From NCBI GenBank assembly GCA_021300495.1, contig JAJTDK010000019.1, forward strand, positions 1-64,000: a DNA stretch of 64,000 nucleotides, in the 5' to 3' direction. Position 1 is the first letter of the stretch. Each line of letters begins with the position of its first letter. Under the pieces are notes generated by a model. The model was not told where the DNA came from. It saw only the letters and a list, made by a program, of their open reading frames with translations, and made no database searches. Positions 1-8,267 of the stretch are shown in pieces. The position numbers and the translations under genes were made by a program. The stretch is from Limnohabitans sp. (GTDB lineage Bacteria; Pseudomonadota; Gammaproteobacteria; Burkholderiales; Burkholderiaceae_C).

Positions 1-1
1 G

Positions 2-640
2 GTGTTGGCACTGTGTATCGCTATTCCGGTGGGCGTGTATGCAGCCACAAGGCCTTACTCTTTGTTTGACCAAATTGCCAGCACGCTGGCGTTCATTGGT
101 TTTTCATTGCCAACCTTCTTCACTGGTATTTTGCTCATTTTGTTTTTCAGCATTCACCTTGACTGGTTGCCGTTTGTTTACAGGGCCGACATCCCTGATA
201 CTGGCTGGCGCTTTTTCTGGGAGCACTTTAAGCAAATGATCATGCCGGTCACGGTGTTGGGTTTGTTTCAAGCAGGTGCCTGGACACGTTATGTTCGCTC
301 TGCTGTCCTCGATGTCATTCGCTTGGACTATGTCACCACGGCACGCTCCAAAGGCTTGTCAGAAAAGGTGGTGATCACCAAGCACGTTTTGCGCAATGCG
401 CTCATTCCCGTTGTCACCTTGGTCGCGCTTCAAATGCCGGCCATTTTTGGCGGTGCCATTGTCACAGAGCAAATTTTCCTGGTGCCCGGCATTGGCTCTC
501 TCATCATCAGTTCCATGTTGGCCAACGACACCCCGGTGGTCATGGCAGTGACTTTTGTGTTTTCCACCTTGGTCATCGCGTGTAATCTTTTAGCAGATAT
601 TTTGTATGGATGGCTCGACCCTCGCATCTCCTTCAGCTGA
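2..640 (+). CDS. Peptide-type ABC transporter permease, DppB/OppB family (5' end missing)
   Basis: Inner-membrane permease of a dipeptide/oligopeptide/nickel-type ABC importer; it would pair with the next gene to form the channel. The reading frame is open to the left edge, so the N-terminal helix and part of the first loop lie outside the window, and the visible GTG is not taken as the start. Several hydrophobic helices are visible, and the cytoplasmic coupling loop carries the family pattern (DYVTTARSKGLSEKVV followed by HVLRNALIPVVT). The C-terminus LDPRISFS is a normal family ending. The stop overlaps the start of the downstream permease by 35 bases, which suggests translational coupling. 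Family assignment is firm; the substrate cannot be read from sequence. Confidence 0.93.
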   Translation: MLALCIAIPVGVYAATRPYSLFDQIASTLAFIGFSLPTFFTGILLILFFSIHLDWLPFVYRADIPDTGWRFFWEHFKQMIMPVTVLGLFQAGAWTRYVRSAVLDVIRLDYVTTARSKGLSEKVVITKHVLRNALIPVVTLVALQMPAIFGGAIVTEQIFLVPGIGSLIISSMLANDTPVVMAVTFVFSTLVIACNLLADILYGWLDPRISFS

Positions 641-1544
641 CAACAAGGCCTTGGTGGCCAAGTCGTCAGCGCAGTCGCCAGGCCGAGAGGCATGGCGCCG
701 TTTTAAACGCCACAAGTTGGCCGTTGTTTGCACCCTTGTTTTAAGCTTCATTGTGCTGGCTGTCCTGCTGGGCCCGTTTGTCTGGCGAGTGCCCATCAAC
801 GAAATTGATTTTATGGCTCGCATGCAAGGCCCATCTTGGGCTCATCCTTTGGGCACCGATGATTTGGGACAAGACATCTTGGCGCGCGTGCTTTACGGAG
901 GCCGAATTTCATTGGCTGTAGGCTTGGCCGCCATGCTGATTGCCATCAGTGTAGGCGTGCTTGTAGGCGCAGTGGCAGGCATGTCCAAGGGACCTGTTGA
1001 TGTTTTTCTGATGTGGATCACTGACTTGTTTTTGTCCTTGCCACAATTGCCTTTGCTGCTCTTGATTTTCTATTTGTTCAACGACACCTTGAAAAAAATG
1101 GTGGGCCCAGAAGCAGGCGTTTTTATTTTGGTTGTAGCCGTGATTGGGGGGTTGCGCTGGATGCCTGTGGCCCGATTGGTCAGAGCCCAATTTCTCACAT
1201 TGCGCGAAAAAGAGTTTGTTGAGGCGGCACGTGCTTTAGGTGCCAGCCCTTGGCGACAGGTCACAGTGCACATTTTGCCCAATGCCATGGGCCCGGTCAT
1301 TGTGGCGGCTACCATTGATGTGGCTGCGGCCATCATTGCAGAGTCAACCTTGTCATTCTTAGGCTTAGGCTTTCCGCCAGACATTCCCACTTGGGGTCGT
1401 ATTTTGTTTGATGCCAAAGATCACATGGATGTGGCGGTTCACTGGGCTTTATTTCCGGGTGCTTTGATTTTTATCACTGTGCTCACCATCAATTACATTG
1501 GCGACGGTTTGCGGGATGCCTATGATCCTCGCCGCGTGCTTTAA
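606..1544 (+). CDS. Peptide-type ABC transporter permease, DppC/OppC family
   Basis: Second membrane subunit of the same importer, 312 residues, a normal length for the family. The first helix follows a basic segment (AWRRFKRHK). A periplasmic loop with the family pattern HPLGTDDLGQDILARV follows, then five more hydrophobic stretches. The coupling-helix region reads EFVEAARALGASPWRQ then HILPNAMGP, and the protein ends DAYDPRRVL. The ATG at 606 lies inside the preceding gene. A 12-base gap follows before the first ATPase gene, so the four genes form one operon. Substrate is unknown: the binding-protein gene, usually upstream, is outside the window. Confidence 0.94.
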   Translation: MDGSTLASPSADNKALVAKSSAQSPGREAWRRFKRHKLAVVCTLVLSFIVLAVLLGPFVWRVPINEIDFMARMQGPSWAHPLGTDDLGQDILARVLYGGRISLAVGLAAMLIAISVGVLVGAVAGMSKGPVDVFLMWITDLFLSLPQLPLLLLIFYLFNDTLKKMVGPEAGVFILVVAVIGGLRWMPVARLVRAQFLTLREKEFVEAARALGASPWRQVTVHILPNAMGPVIVAATIDVAAAIIAESTLSFLGLGFPPDIPTWGRILFDAKDHMDVAVHWALFPGALIFITVLTINYIGDGLRDAYDPRRVL

Positions 1545-1556
1545 AGGGGCTTCTGT

Positions 1557-2534
1557 ATGTCAAACCCCTTGTTGAAAGTTCAAGACCTTCAAGTTCACTT
1601 TGACACCGATGACGGTGTGTTGCACGCAGTCGACGGTGTTAACTTTCACATCGACCGAGGTGAAACTCTCGGGGTGGTGGGTGAGTCGGGCTGCGGTAAA
1701 AGTGTCACCGCCATGACCATCATGAAACTCTTGGCCATGCCGCCCGGACGCATCGCCAACGGCCAAATATGGTTCGAGGGCACAGACTTGGTGCAAGCAG
1801 ATGCGCAAACTATGCGCAATCTGCGGGCTAAAGAAATTGCCATGATTTTTCAAGAGCCCATGACTTCACTCAACCCGGTTTTGAGTGTGGGTGAGCAAAT
1901 TGCCGAGACACTCAGGTTGCACGAAGGCCTGACACCTAAGCAGGCCATGGCCAAGGCCAGTGACATGTTGGGGCTGGTCAATATTCCCAAGCCCGCACAA
2001 CGGGTCAATGACTATCCCCATCAGTTTTCTGGTGGCATGCGTCAGCGGGTGATGATTGCCATGGCCTTGTCTTGCAAACCCAAATTGCTCATTGCCGATG
2101 AGCCCACCACCGCCTTGGACGTCACCATTCAAGCGCAAATCTTAGATTTGCTGAACGAGCTTAAATCTCAAATGGGCATGTCCATCATGCTCATCACGCA
2201 TGCTATGGGTGTGGTGGCCGAAACGGCTCAGCGGGTTGTGGTGATGTATGCCGGTCGTGTTGTCGAAGAGGCCAGCGTCGAAAAACTTTTTGCGTCGCCT
2301 GCACACCCCTATACCAAGGGTCTGATTCGTTCCATTCCCCGCATAGATTTTGACAGCGACCACAAACAACGGCTTGAAGCTATTCCTGGCTCGGTTCCAA
2401 AATTGATCAATCCACCCATGGGATGTCGCTTTGCACCGCGCTGCCAATACGCCAGCGATCGTTGCACACAAGAAATGCCAGAACTTCGTCAAATATCGAC
2501 TGGCCATTCAGTGGCTTGCCACTTCTCTCTCTAA
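1557..2534 (+). CDS. Peptide-type ABC transporter ATP-binding protein, DppD/OppD family
   Basis: Cytoplasmic ATPase that powers the importer, 325 residues. Walker A GESGCGKS at residues 42-49, Q-loop near 99, signature FSGGMRQ at 157-163, Walker B LLIADEP at 177-183. The C-terminal region has the cysteine-containing oligopeptide-transporter extension ([15 protein letters not shown]). One oddity: the H-loop reads ITHAMGVV near residue 215, where the family nearly always has THD; the codon GCT is one base from GAT. The catalytic histidine itself is kept. It lies five bases upstream of its partner ATPase gene. Confidence 0.95.
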   Translation: MSNPLLKVQDLQVHFDTDDGVLHAVDGVNFHIDRGETLGVVGESGCGKSVTAMTIMKLLAMPPGRIANGQIWFEGTDLVQADAQTMRNLRAKEIAMIFQEPMTSLNPVLSVGEQIAETLRLHEGLTPKQAMAKASDMLGLVNIPKPAQRVNDYPHQFSGGMRQRVMIAMALSCKPKLLIADEPTTALDVTIQAQILDLLNELKSQMGMSIMLITHAMGVVAETAQRVVVMYAGRVVEEASVEKLFASPAHPYTKGLIRSIPRIDFDSDHKQRLEAIPGSVPKLINPPMGCRFAPRCQYASDRCTQEMPELRQISTGHSVACHFSL

Positions 2535-2539
2535 CTCAA

Positions 2540-3538
2540 ATGTCAGATACGCAATCCATGTCCTCCAGCTCTACACCGCTTTTAGAAGTCAAAGGACTGA
2601 CCAAGTACTTTCCGATCAAAGGCGGTATCTTCGGGCGTGAAGTGGACCGTCTTCATGCGGTCGATGGCGTCAACTTTGAAATTGCTGCAGGTGAAACTTT
2701 GGGCATGGTGGGAGAGTCGGGCTGTGGCAAATCGACCACCGGGCGCTGCATCCTTCGATTGATTGAGCCCAGTTCTGGCGAAGTGAAGTTCAATGGCCAA
2801 AACGTCACAACCATGGGCTCTGATGCCTTGCGTGAAATTCGCCGTGACATGCAAATTATTTTTCAAGATCCGTTTGCATCTCTGAATCCGCGTATGACCG
2901 TGGAGGCCATCATTGGTGAGGCCTTGACCATTCACAAACTCACGCCTACGCCTGAAACCTACCGCGCACGCATAGTTGATCTTTTAGAAACCGTTGGCTT
3001 GAATGCAGATCACATGAAGCGTTTTCCGCACGAGTTTTCGGGCGGTCAGCGTCAGCGCATTGGCATTGCACGGGCCTTGGCGGTGTCTCCTAAATTGATT
3101 GTGTGTGATGAGCCTGTTTCGGCGCTCGATGTGTCTATTCAGGCCCAAGTCATCAACTTGCTTGAAGACTTACAAGCCAAGATGGGTTTGACCTATTTGT
3201 TCATTGCCCATGATTTGTCGGTGGTTGAGCACATCAGCAATCGCGTTGCTGTGATGTATTTGGGCCGCATTGTAGAAATTGCGCCTTCGCGTCAGTTGTA
3301 CACGCAACCTAAACACCCCTACACGGAGGCCCTGCTTTCGGCGGTGCCCATTCCAGATCCGAGCGCCAAGAAAAAACGCATTGTTTTGACGGGCGATGTA
3401 CCCAACCCCGTGAACCGGCCTAGTGGTTGTCACTTTCACCCTCGGTGCCCCAAGGCCACAGAACGTTGTCGCGTGGAAGAACCTGTTTTAAAATTTGTCG
3501 GCGAGCAGCACCAAGCCGCCTGTCACTTAAACGATTGA
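2540..3538 (+). CDS. Peptide-type ABC transporter ATP-binding protein, DppF/OppF family
   Basis: Second ATPase of the importer, 332 residues from the ATG at 2540. An in-frame open region continues upstream into dppD, but the ATG just after the dppD stop gives the normal family N-terminus; an ATG at 2558 is an alternative. Walker A GESGCGKS near residues 58-65, signature [15 protein letters not shown], Walker [15 protein letters not shown] and H-loop IAHDLSVV are all present. The C-terminal domain has the family pattern [16 protein letters not shown]. DppD and DppF act as a heterodimer, so the operon supplies a full ATPase pair. Confidence 0.95.
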   Translation: MSDTQSMSSSSTPLLEVKGLTKYFPIKGGIFGREVDRLHAVDGVNFEIAAGETLGMVGESGCGKSTTGRCILRLIEPSSGEVKFNGQNVTTMGSDALREIRRDMQIIFQDPFASLNPRMTVEAIIGEALTIHKLTPTPETYRARIVDLLETVGLNADHMKRFPHEFSGGQRQRIGIARALAVSPKLIVCDEPVSALDVSIQAQVINLLEDLQAKMGLTYLFIAHDLSVVEHISNRVAVMYLGRIVEIAPSRQLYTQPKHPYTEALLSAVPIPDPSAKKKRIVLTGDVPNPVNRPSGCHFHPRCPKATERCRVEEPVLKFVGEQHQAACHLND

Positions 3539-3543
3539 ATTGC

Positions 3544-3560
3544 TGACGCGCAAAGCGTCA
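3544..3560 (+). other. Short inverted repeat after the first ABC operon
   Basis: A 6-bp perfect stem (TGACGC/GCGTCA, 5-base loop) sits six bases after the ATPase stop. No T-run follows, so it is not a standard intrinsic terminator; it could stabilise the mRNA 3' end. The only other structure before the next gene is a small CGGGAGTCCCG hairpin. Confidence 0.35.
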
Positions 3561-3580
3561 ACCTTACCGGGAGTCCCGAG

Positions 3581-5200
3581 ATGTTAAATTGGATTGATCA
3601 GCGCTTGCCGCTACGCTTCTTGGCGTTCTTTGTCATTGTGGTCCTGTGGGTTTTGTCGGCATTGCAATTGGTGGTTGGACAAGCGAGCTTTTTGTGGGTC
3701 TTGCTTTTATCGGCATTGGTCCTTGTCGGTATCCGTGATTTGCAGCAAACCCATCATGCCATTTTGCGCAACTATCCCATCATTGGCCATTTGCGGTTTT
3801 TACTTGAATTCATTCGGCCCGAACTGCGCCAGTATTTCATTGAAGGTGACAGCGAGGCTGTGCCTTTCTCTAGAGCGCAACGCTCATTGGTTTACGCCAG
3901 GGCAAAGGGCGATTCTGACAAGAGGCCCTTTGGTACGCAGTTGGATGTCCGAGAAGTGGGCTATGAGTGGTTGACTCACTCGATCAGCCCTTCTGTGATC
4001 GAAACGCATGATTTCAGAGTCCTTGTGGGAGGCCCCCAATGCAAGCACCCCTATGACATCAGTTTGTTCAATGTCTCTGCCATGAGTTTTGGTGCTTTGA
4101 GCGCCAATGCGATCATGGCTTTGAACTTGGGTGCCAAGAAGGGCGGCTTTGCCCATGACACGGGTGAAGGGTCTATTTCCAGGTACCACCGTGAACACGG
4201 TGGCGATCTGATTTGGGAAATTGGTTCTGGCTATTTTGGTTGCCGCAATGAAGACGGCACCTTCAGCCCTGAGCGCTTTGTTCAAAATGCCTTGTCGCCT
4301 CAAGTCAAAATGATTGAGATTAAATTGAGCCAAGGTGCCAAGCCTGGCCATGGTGGCGTTTTACCCGGGCCCAAAGTCACGCCCGAGATTGCAGAGGCCA
4401 GAGGCGTGCCTGTGGGCGTTGACTGCGTTTCACCCGCGGCACACAGCAGCTTTTCAAATCCTGTTGAGCTTTTGCAATTTGTGCAAAAGTTAAGAGAATT
4501 GTCCGAGGGTAAACCGGTTGGTTTCAAATTGTGCATTGGCCACCCATGGGAGTGGTTTGGCATTGCCAAGGCCATGCAGAAAACAGGGATCTACCCAGAC
4601 TTTATTGTGGTGGATGGCTCAGAGGGTGGCACAGGGGCCGCTCCTGTTGAATTTACCGACCACATGGGCATGCCGATGCTTGAAGGCTTGCGTTTGGTGC
4701 ACAACACCTTGGTTGGTTTGAAACTGCGCAAGCAAATTCGCTTGGGTGCCAGCGGCAAGATCATCAGTGGGTTTGATGTCATGCGCACTTTGGCTTTGGG
4801 CGCTGATTGGTGCAACAGTGCCAGAGGGTTTATGTTTGCCTTGGGCTGTATTCAAGCGCAAACCTGCCATACCGGCAATTGCCCCACAGGTGTGACCACG
4901 CAGGATCCAAAACGTCAGGTTGCCTTGGTCGTCCCAAGCAAAGCTGATCGCGTTAGAAATTTTCACCGCCAAACGCTGGAGTCTGTTCAGGAAATGCTGC
5001 AAGCCACTGGCCTGTCGGCTCCCTCAGACCTTCGTCTGAATCACATCATGCGCCGCGTAAGCGAGCACGAGGTTCAAAGCCTATCCGACTTGATCATGAG
5101 TGTGAAGGGTGGCGCCTTGCTTGAGCCTCAAGAATTAGAAGGCTTGTTTGCCAAATATTGGCAGGCAGCCAGCCCCGACAGCTTTCATTTGACAAATTGA
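3581..5200 (+). CDS. FMN-binding glutamate synthase family protein
   Basis: A 539-residue protein related to the FMN-binding synthase domain of the glutamate synthase large subunit, without its glutaminase domain. Two hydrophobic helices lie at about residues 12-55, so it is probably membrane-anchored with the barrel in the cytoplasm. The (beta/alpha)8 domain shows MSFGALSANAIMALNLGAKK, GEGSISRYHREHGGD, PGHGGVLPG and GSEGGTGAAP. Cysteines C423, C429 and C434 (C-x5-C-x4-C, within ALGCIQAQTCHTGNCPTG) match the 3Fe-4S ligand pattern of GltB. Standalone proteins of this type are common, but their substrate is poorly established; calling it glutamate synthase would overstate the evidence. It appears to be a single-gene unit. 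Confidence 0.88.
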   Translation: MLNWIDQRLPLRFLAFFVIVVLWVLSALQLVVGQASFLWVLLLSALVLVGIRDLQQTHHAILRNYPIIGHLRFLLEFIRPELRQYFIEGDSEAVPFSRAQRSLVYARAKGDSDKRPFGTQLDVREVGYEWLTHSISPSVIETHDFRVLVGGPQCKHPYDISLFNVSAMSFGALSANAIMALNLGAKKGGFAHDTGEGSISRYHREHGGDLIWEIGSGYFGCRNEDGTFSPERFVQNALSPQVKMIEIKLSQGAKPGHGGVLPGPKVTPEIAEARGVPVGVDCVSPAAHSSFSNPVELLQFVQKLRELSEGKPVGFKLCIGHPWEWFGIAKAMQKTGIYPDFIVVDGSEGGTGAAPVEFTDHMGMPMLEGLRLVHNTLVGLKLRKQIRLGASGKIISGFDVMRTLALGADWCNSARGFMFALGCIQAQTCHTGNCPTGVTTQDPKRQVALVVPSKADRVRNFHRQTLESVQEMLQATGLSAPSDLRLNHIMRRVSEHEVQSLSDLIMSVKGGALLEPQELEGLFAKYWQAASPDSFHLTN

Positions 5201-5210
5201 TCTAAATCAA
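5197..5210. promoter_or_regulatory. Perfect FNR/CRP-family box
   Basis: TTGATCTAAATCAA is an exact match to the FNR/Anr consensus TTGAT-N4-ATCAA. It overlaps the stop codon of the preceding gene and is centred about 96 bases before the start of the next one. A TACGAT element at 5251-5256 could be a -10 box, placing the site near -60, a class I activator position. A 7-bp inverted repeat (TCAGGAA...TTCCTGA, 5223-5246) lies between them. Binding is inferred from sequence alone. Confidence 0.5.
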
Positions 5211-5299
5211 GCGTTTTGCATTTCAGGAAACGATGAAGGTTCCTGAGGTGTACGATGTGTTTTTGAGTAAGAGATCGATTGTCATAGATTGAGAGCGAC

Positions 5300-5761
5300 A
5301 TGTTGCGTAGTAAAAGCGATTTGCTGGTCACCGTGCATGTTGATTTATCTTGTGGCCATACCTATCATTTTCAAGCGCAAGGTTTTCCTGAGCAAGTCAT
5401 GCAAAGCATTGGCGTTCAAATTTTTGAAACTTTTCAAAGAACACAATTTCCTTCCAAATTAAAAATTGGCAATCAGCAGTTGGAGTTGGTGGGTTCGCCA
5501 GGCTCTGGGGTAGGGCGCGCACCCTCCCCAAGATCTGCCGAAATGGCCTGCAAGGCTGTCAATGCAAGATTGCCCACAGAGGATGAATACGATTATTTGT
5601 CTAACGTGGGTGATTGGAATGGCGGCGTAACCTGTGCCCGTGGCAAATTGTGGGCCATGGCCAACAACAAGGTCATGGCACCCGATCTGCGCAATCCTTC
5701 ACCCGTTAGGTCGGCTGCCGAATTCCCTGGGCAAGACTTTAGCTATTATTGTGTTCGTTGA
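5300..5761 (+). CDS. Uncharacterised protein with a short FGE/SUMF1-like segment
   Basis: A 153-residue protein that I do not recognise as a named family. The start has a GAGAG ribosome-binding site. The N-terminal half contains CGHTYHF and no signal peptide. The C-terminal half (about residues 90-153) reads CKAVNARLPTEDEYDYLS, followed by tryptophans and RNPSPVR, resembling the C-type-lectin-like formylglycine-generating-enzyme fold (typically RLPTEAEWE). It is far shorter than that roughly 250-residue domain, so enzymatic activity is unlikely. The upstream FNR-like box suggests oxygen- or redox-linked control. A DUF1840 gene follows 21 bases later. Confidence 0.6.
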   Translation: MLRSKSDLLVTVHVDLSCGHTYHFQAQGFPEQVMQSIGVQIFETFQRTQFPSKLKIGNQQLELVGSPGSGVGRAPSPRSAEMACKAVNARLPTEDEYDYLSNVGDWNGGVTCARGKLWAMANNKVMAPDLRNPSPVRSAAEFPGQDFSYYCVR

Positions 5762-5782
5762 TGCAACCGACTTGGACAAAAA

Positions 5783-6067
5783 ATGCTCTTCAAATTCAAA
5801 TCTAAAGTGACCGGCGATCTCATCATGCTAGAGCCCGACGCCAAGCGACTCCTCAAAATCATGGGCAGAGAAGAACAAGTCAAAGGTATTTTTTTGGCAG
5901 ATCAACTGCCTGCAGCCATTGCGTCGCTTGAATCGGCAGTGGCACAAGAAGAAGTTGAGGGCCTCAATGATCCAAAGCAAATTAGCTTGCGTCAGCGCAG
6001 TCTTCCCATGCTGAAAATGCTAAAGCAGTGTCTCGGCCAATCTGCCGATGTGGTTTGGGGTGTCTGA
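5783..6067 (+). CDS. DUF1840 family protein
   Basis: A 94-residue cytoplasmic protein. The N-terminus MLFKFKSKVTGDLIML and the segment LLKIMGREEQVKGIF match the DUF1840 family, small proteins widespread in beta- and gammaproteobacteria with no established function. The remainder is helical and charged, without cysteine clusters or membrane segments. It lies 21 bases after the FGE-like gene on the same strand and is probably co-transcribed with it. It converges on the DUF192 gene with a 27-base gap in which I see no clear terminator. Confidence 0.8.
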   Translation: MLFKFKSKVTGDLIMLEPDAKRLLKIMGREEQVKGIFLADQLPAAIASLESAVAQEEVEGLNDPKQISLRQRSLPMLKMLKQCLGQSADVVWGV

Positions 6068-6094
6068 ACACACAGAATGTGTTGGTTTGGCGTT

Positions 6095-6583
6095 TTATTT
6101 GGTGAACAAAGGCCCAGACAATTTAAAGCCAGCTTGAATGTTTCGTTTTGCAAACCATCCTTGGTTCATTTCCAGCACAAACCGAACGGGTTTCTTAGAG
6201 CAATGTGAGTCATCGTTCAGGGGCTTCATGTCTGCCAAATTAACGATGCTGCCATCGTCTGATACAAATGCGGCTGTCAGTGGCAACAGCGTATTGCGCA
6301 TCCAAAAACATTGAACAGCAGGTTGGTCAAAAACAAACAACATGCCTTCGTTTTGCGGCATTTCTTTGCGCCACATGAGCCCAATTTGTCGCTGTTCAAA
6401 GTCTTGTGCCAATTGCACTTGAATCAAATGCATACCAGCATTCAAAGTGGCTCGGGGCAGCTGGGTTTGCGGTAGACCTTGAGCGCTGACAGACATGGCT
6501 AAAAAGCAAGCTAAGAGGCACGCGGCAATGTATTTCCAAGCTTGGTTGCAAGAGCCAAAATGAAATCGAAACTCGTGATTCAT
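6095..6583 (-). CDS. DUF192 family exported protein
   Basis: A 162-residue protein with an N-terminal hydrophobic signal segment ending at AMSVSAQG (about residue 35), so it is probably periplasmic. The mature part is a DUF192 domain: a beta strand (HLIQVQLAQD), QRQIGLMWRKEMPQNEGMLF, the family hallmark VQCFWMRNTLLPL, and the closing VRFVLEMNQGWFAK with conserved glycine and tryptophan. The molecular function of DUF192 proteins is not firmly known. It is transcribed away from icd, so the interval 6584-6660 must hold divergent promoters. Confidence 0.85.
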   Translation of the reverse strand: MNHEFRFHFGSCNQAWKYIAACLLACFLAMSVSAQGLPQTQLPRATLNAGMHLIQVQLAQDFEQRQIGLMWRKEMPQNEGMLFVFDQPAVQCFWMRNTLLPLTAAFVSDDGSIVNLADMKPLNDDSHCSKKPVRFVLEMNQGWFAKRNIQAGFKLSGPLFTK

Positions 6584-6660
6584 AGGGGGACGTGGTGGAA
6601 TTCAGTTAAGCATGATTGTGACTGATTTTGTCCTAGAATGATTTAACGGAGAGACTCTTC

Positions 6661-7914
6661 ATGTACCAACACATTCAAGTTCCATCACAAGGCGAAAAAA
6701 TCACGGTCAATGCTGATCAGACCTTGAATGTGCCTTTGAATCCAATCATTCCATTCATCGAAGGAGATGGTACTGGCATTGACATCACACCGGTCATGAT
6801 TCGAGTGGTGAACGAAGCCGTTCAAAAAGCCTACCAAGGTCAGCGCACCATTCATTGGATGGAAGTTTTTGCGGGCCAGAAAGCCACAAAGCTGTATGGC
6901 CAGAATGTTTATTTGCCTGCAGAAACCCTGAGGGCTTTAAAAGATTATGTGGTTTCAATCAAAGGCCCTTTGAGTGCACCACCTGGCGGCGACATTCGAT
7001 CTCTTAACGTCGCCATTCGTCAAGAATTGGACCTTTATGTCAGCTTGCGGCCTCTGAGGTATTTTCAGGGTGTGCCGTCTCCCGTTCGCGAGCCAGAGAA
7101 AACAAATATTGCACTCTTCCGAGAAAACTCCGAGGATATTTATGCCGGCATTGAATATGCGGCACACAGCGAGTCGGCTCAAAAGCTCATTGCTTTTTTA
7201 ACAAATGAGTTGGGTGCTAAAAGTATTCGTTTTCCAGAGACCTCTGGCATTGGCATCAAACCTGTTTCTAGCGAAGGCACACAACGTCTGATGCGAAAAG
7301 CCATTCAATACGCCATTGACCACGATAAACCCAGTGTGACCATTGTGCACAAGGGCAGCATCATGAAGTACACGGAAGGCGCTTTCCGAGATTGGGCTTA
7401 CCAGTTGGCTCAGTCAGAGTTCTCTGCACAACTCATTGACGATGGGCCTTGGTGCCTTATAAAAAATCCTAAGACAGGAAAAAACATCACGGTCAAAGAC
7501 ATTGCCATGGATGCTTTTCTGCAGCAAATTCTCATGCGGCCTCAGGAGTTTTCAGTCGTTGCAACTTTGAATTTAAATGGCGACTACATCTCTGATGCAG
7601 TCTCAGCGCAAGTCGGGGGAGTGGGTATTGCGCCAGGCGCCAACATGTCTGACAGCGTGGCATGCTTTGAAGCCACAGTAGATGCCATGGCCAAGTTTGC
7701 TGGCAAGGACTACGTCAATCCTGGCTCTGAAATTTTGTCAGCAGAAATGATGCTCCGTTACATGGGTTGGCCCGAAGCTGCTGACATCATCATTCGCGCC
7801 ATGGAAGATGCCATTCAAAGCAAACGTGTGACCCATGATTTTGCAAAACTCATGGAGGGGGCTTCTCAAGTGAGTTGCTCTGGTTTTGGCCAAGTGATGG
7901 TTGATTTCATGTGA
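6661..7914 (+). CDS. icd: NADP-dependent isocitrate dehydrogenase
   Basis: TCA-cycle enzyme converting isocitrate to 2-oxoglutarate with formation of NADPH, in the cytoplasm. At 417 residues it matches the E. coli Icd type. Visible features are [16 protein letters not shown] near the N-terminus, the substrate loop [48 protein letters not shown], and the metal- and cofactor-binding region [17 protein letters not shown] followed by GIAPGAN. A GGAGAG ribosome-binding site lies eight bases before the ATG. A TAGAAT -10-like element at 6634-6639 suggests its own promoter. The small gene at 7948 may be co-transcribed. Confidence 0.96.
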   Translation: MYQHIQVPSQGEKITVNADQTLNVPLNPIIPFIEGDGTGIDITPVMIRVVNEAVQKAYQGQRTIHWMEVFAGQKATKLYGQNVYLPAETLRALKDYVVSIKGPLSAPPGGDIRSLNVAIRQELDLYVSLRPLRYFQGVPSPVREPEKTNIALFRENSEDIYAGIEYAAHSESAQKLIAFLTNELGAKSIRFPETSGIGIKPVSSEGTQRLMRKAIQYAIDHDKPSVTIVHKGSIMKYTEGAFRDWAYQLAQSEFSAQLIDDGPWCLIKNPKTGKNITVKDIAMDAFLQQILMRPQEFSVVATLNLNGDYISDAVSAQVGGVGIAPGANMSDSVACFEATVDAMAKFAGKDYVNPGSEILSAEMMLRYMGWPEAADIIIRAMEDAIQSKRVTHDFAKLMEGASQVSCSGFGQVMVDFM

Positions 7915-7947
7915 TGGCTCTTCATTTATCTGAGGCGCTTTGCTAAC

Positions 7948-8262
7948 ATGTACGAGGAAAATCAAAGCTCCGTGCCTGAATCCTTCATGATGTTGTACGT
8001 CAAGCAAGGACAGTACAAGCCCAGCTTGCCGCGTCATGAATTAACCCAACGGTATGAGTTATGCGAAGACATGGCTATGATGTTGATGGACACTGTCAGT
8101 ACGCAGCAATTTCAGCTTGGTATTACAGAAACCGATGCACTCGCAAAGTGCTGGCACGGCCTGTTGGAAACGCCTCTTTTAATCAATTCGGACGAAGCTT
8201 TCTGGGTGGTATGCCGCCTGGCTGAACTTTTGTCTTGGCCCATTCCAGAATCTTTAGAATAA
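7948..8262 (+). CDS. Small conserved-looking hypothetical protein upstream of rng
   Basis: A 104-residue protein I cannot assign to a function. It has no signal peptide or membrane segment and looks like an acidic, mostly helical cytoplasmic protein. Recognisable points are PESFMMLYVKQGQ near the start, RYELCEDMAMMLMDT in the centre (about residues 35-50), and a C-terminal helix with FWVVCRLAELLSWP. It ends only five bases before the RNase G start codon, so it is probably translated from the same mRNA and may belong to the same function. Its coding character is supported by this tight packing and normal codon use. Confidence 0.65.
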   Translation: MYEENQSSVPESFMMLYVKQGQYKPSLPRHELTQRYELCEDMAMMLMDTVSTQQFQLGITETDALAKCWHGLLETPLLINSDEAFWVVCRLAELLSWPIPESLE

Positions 8263-8267
8263 GACCT

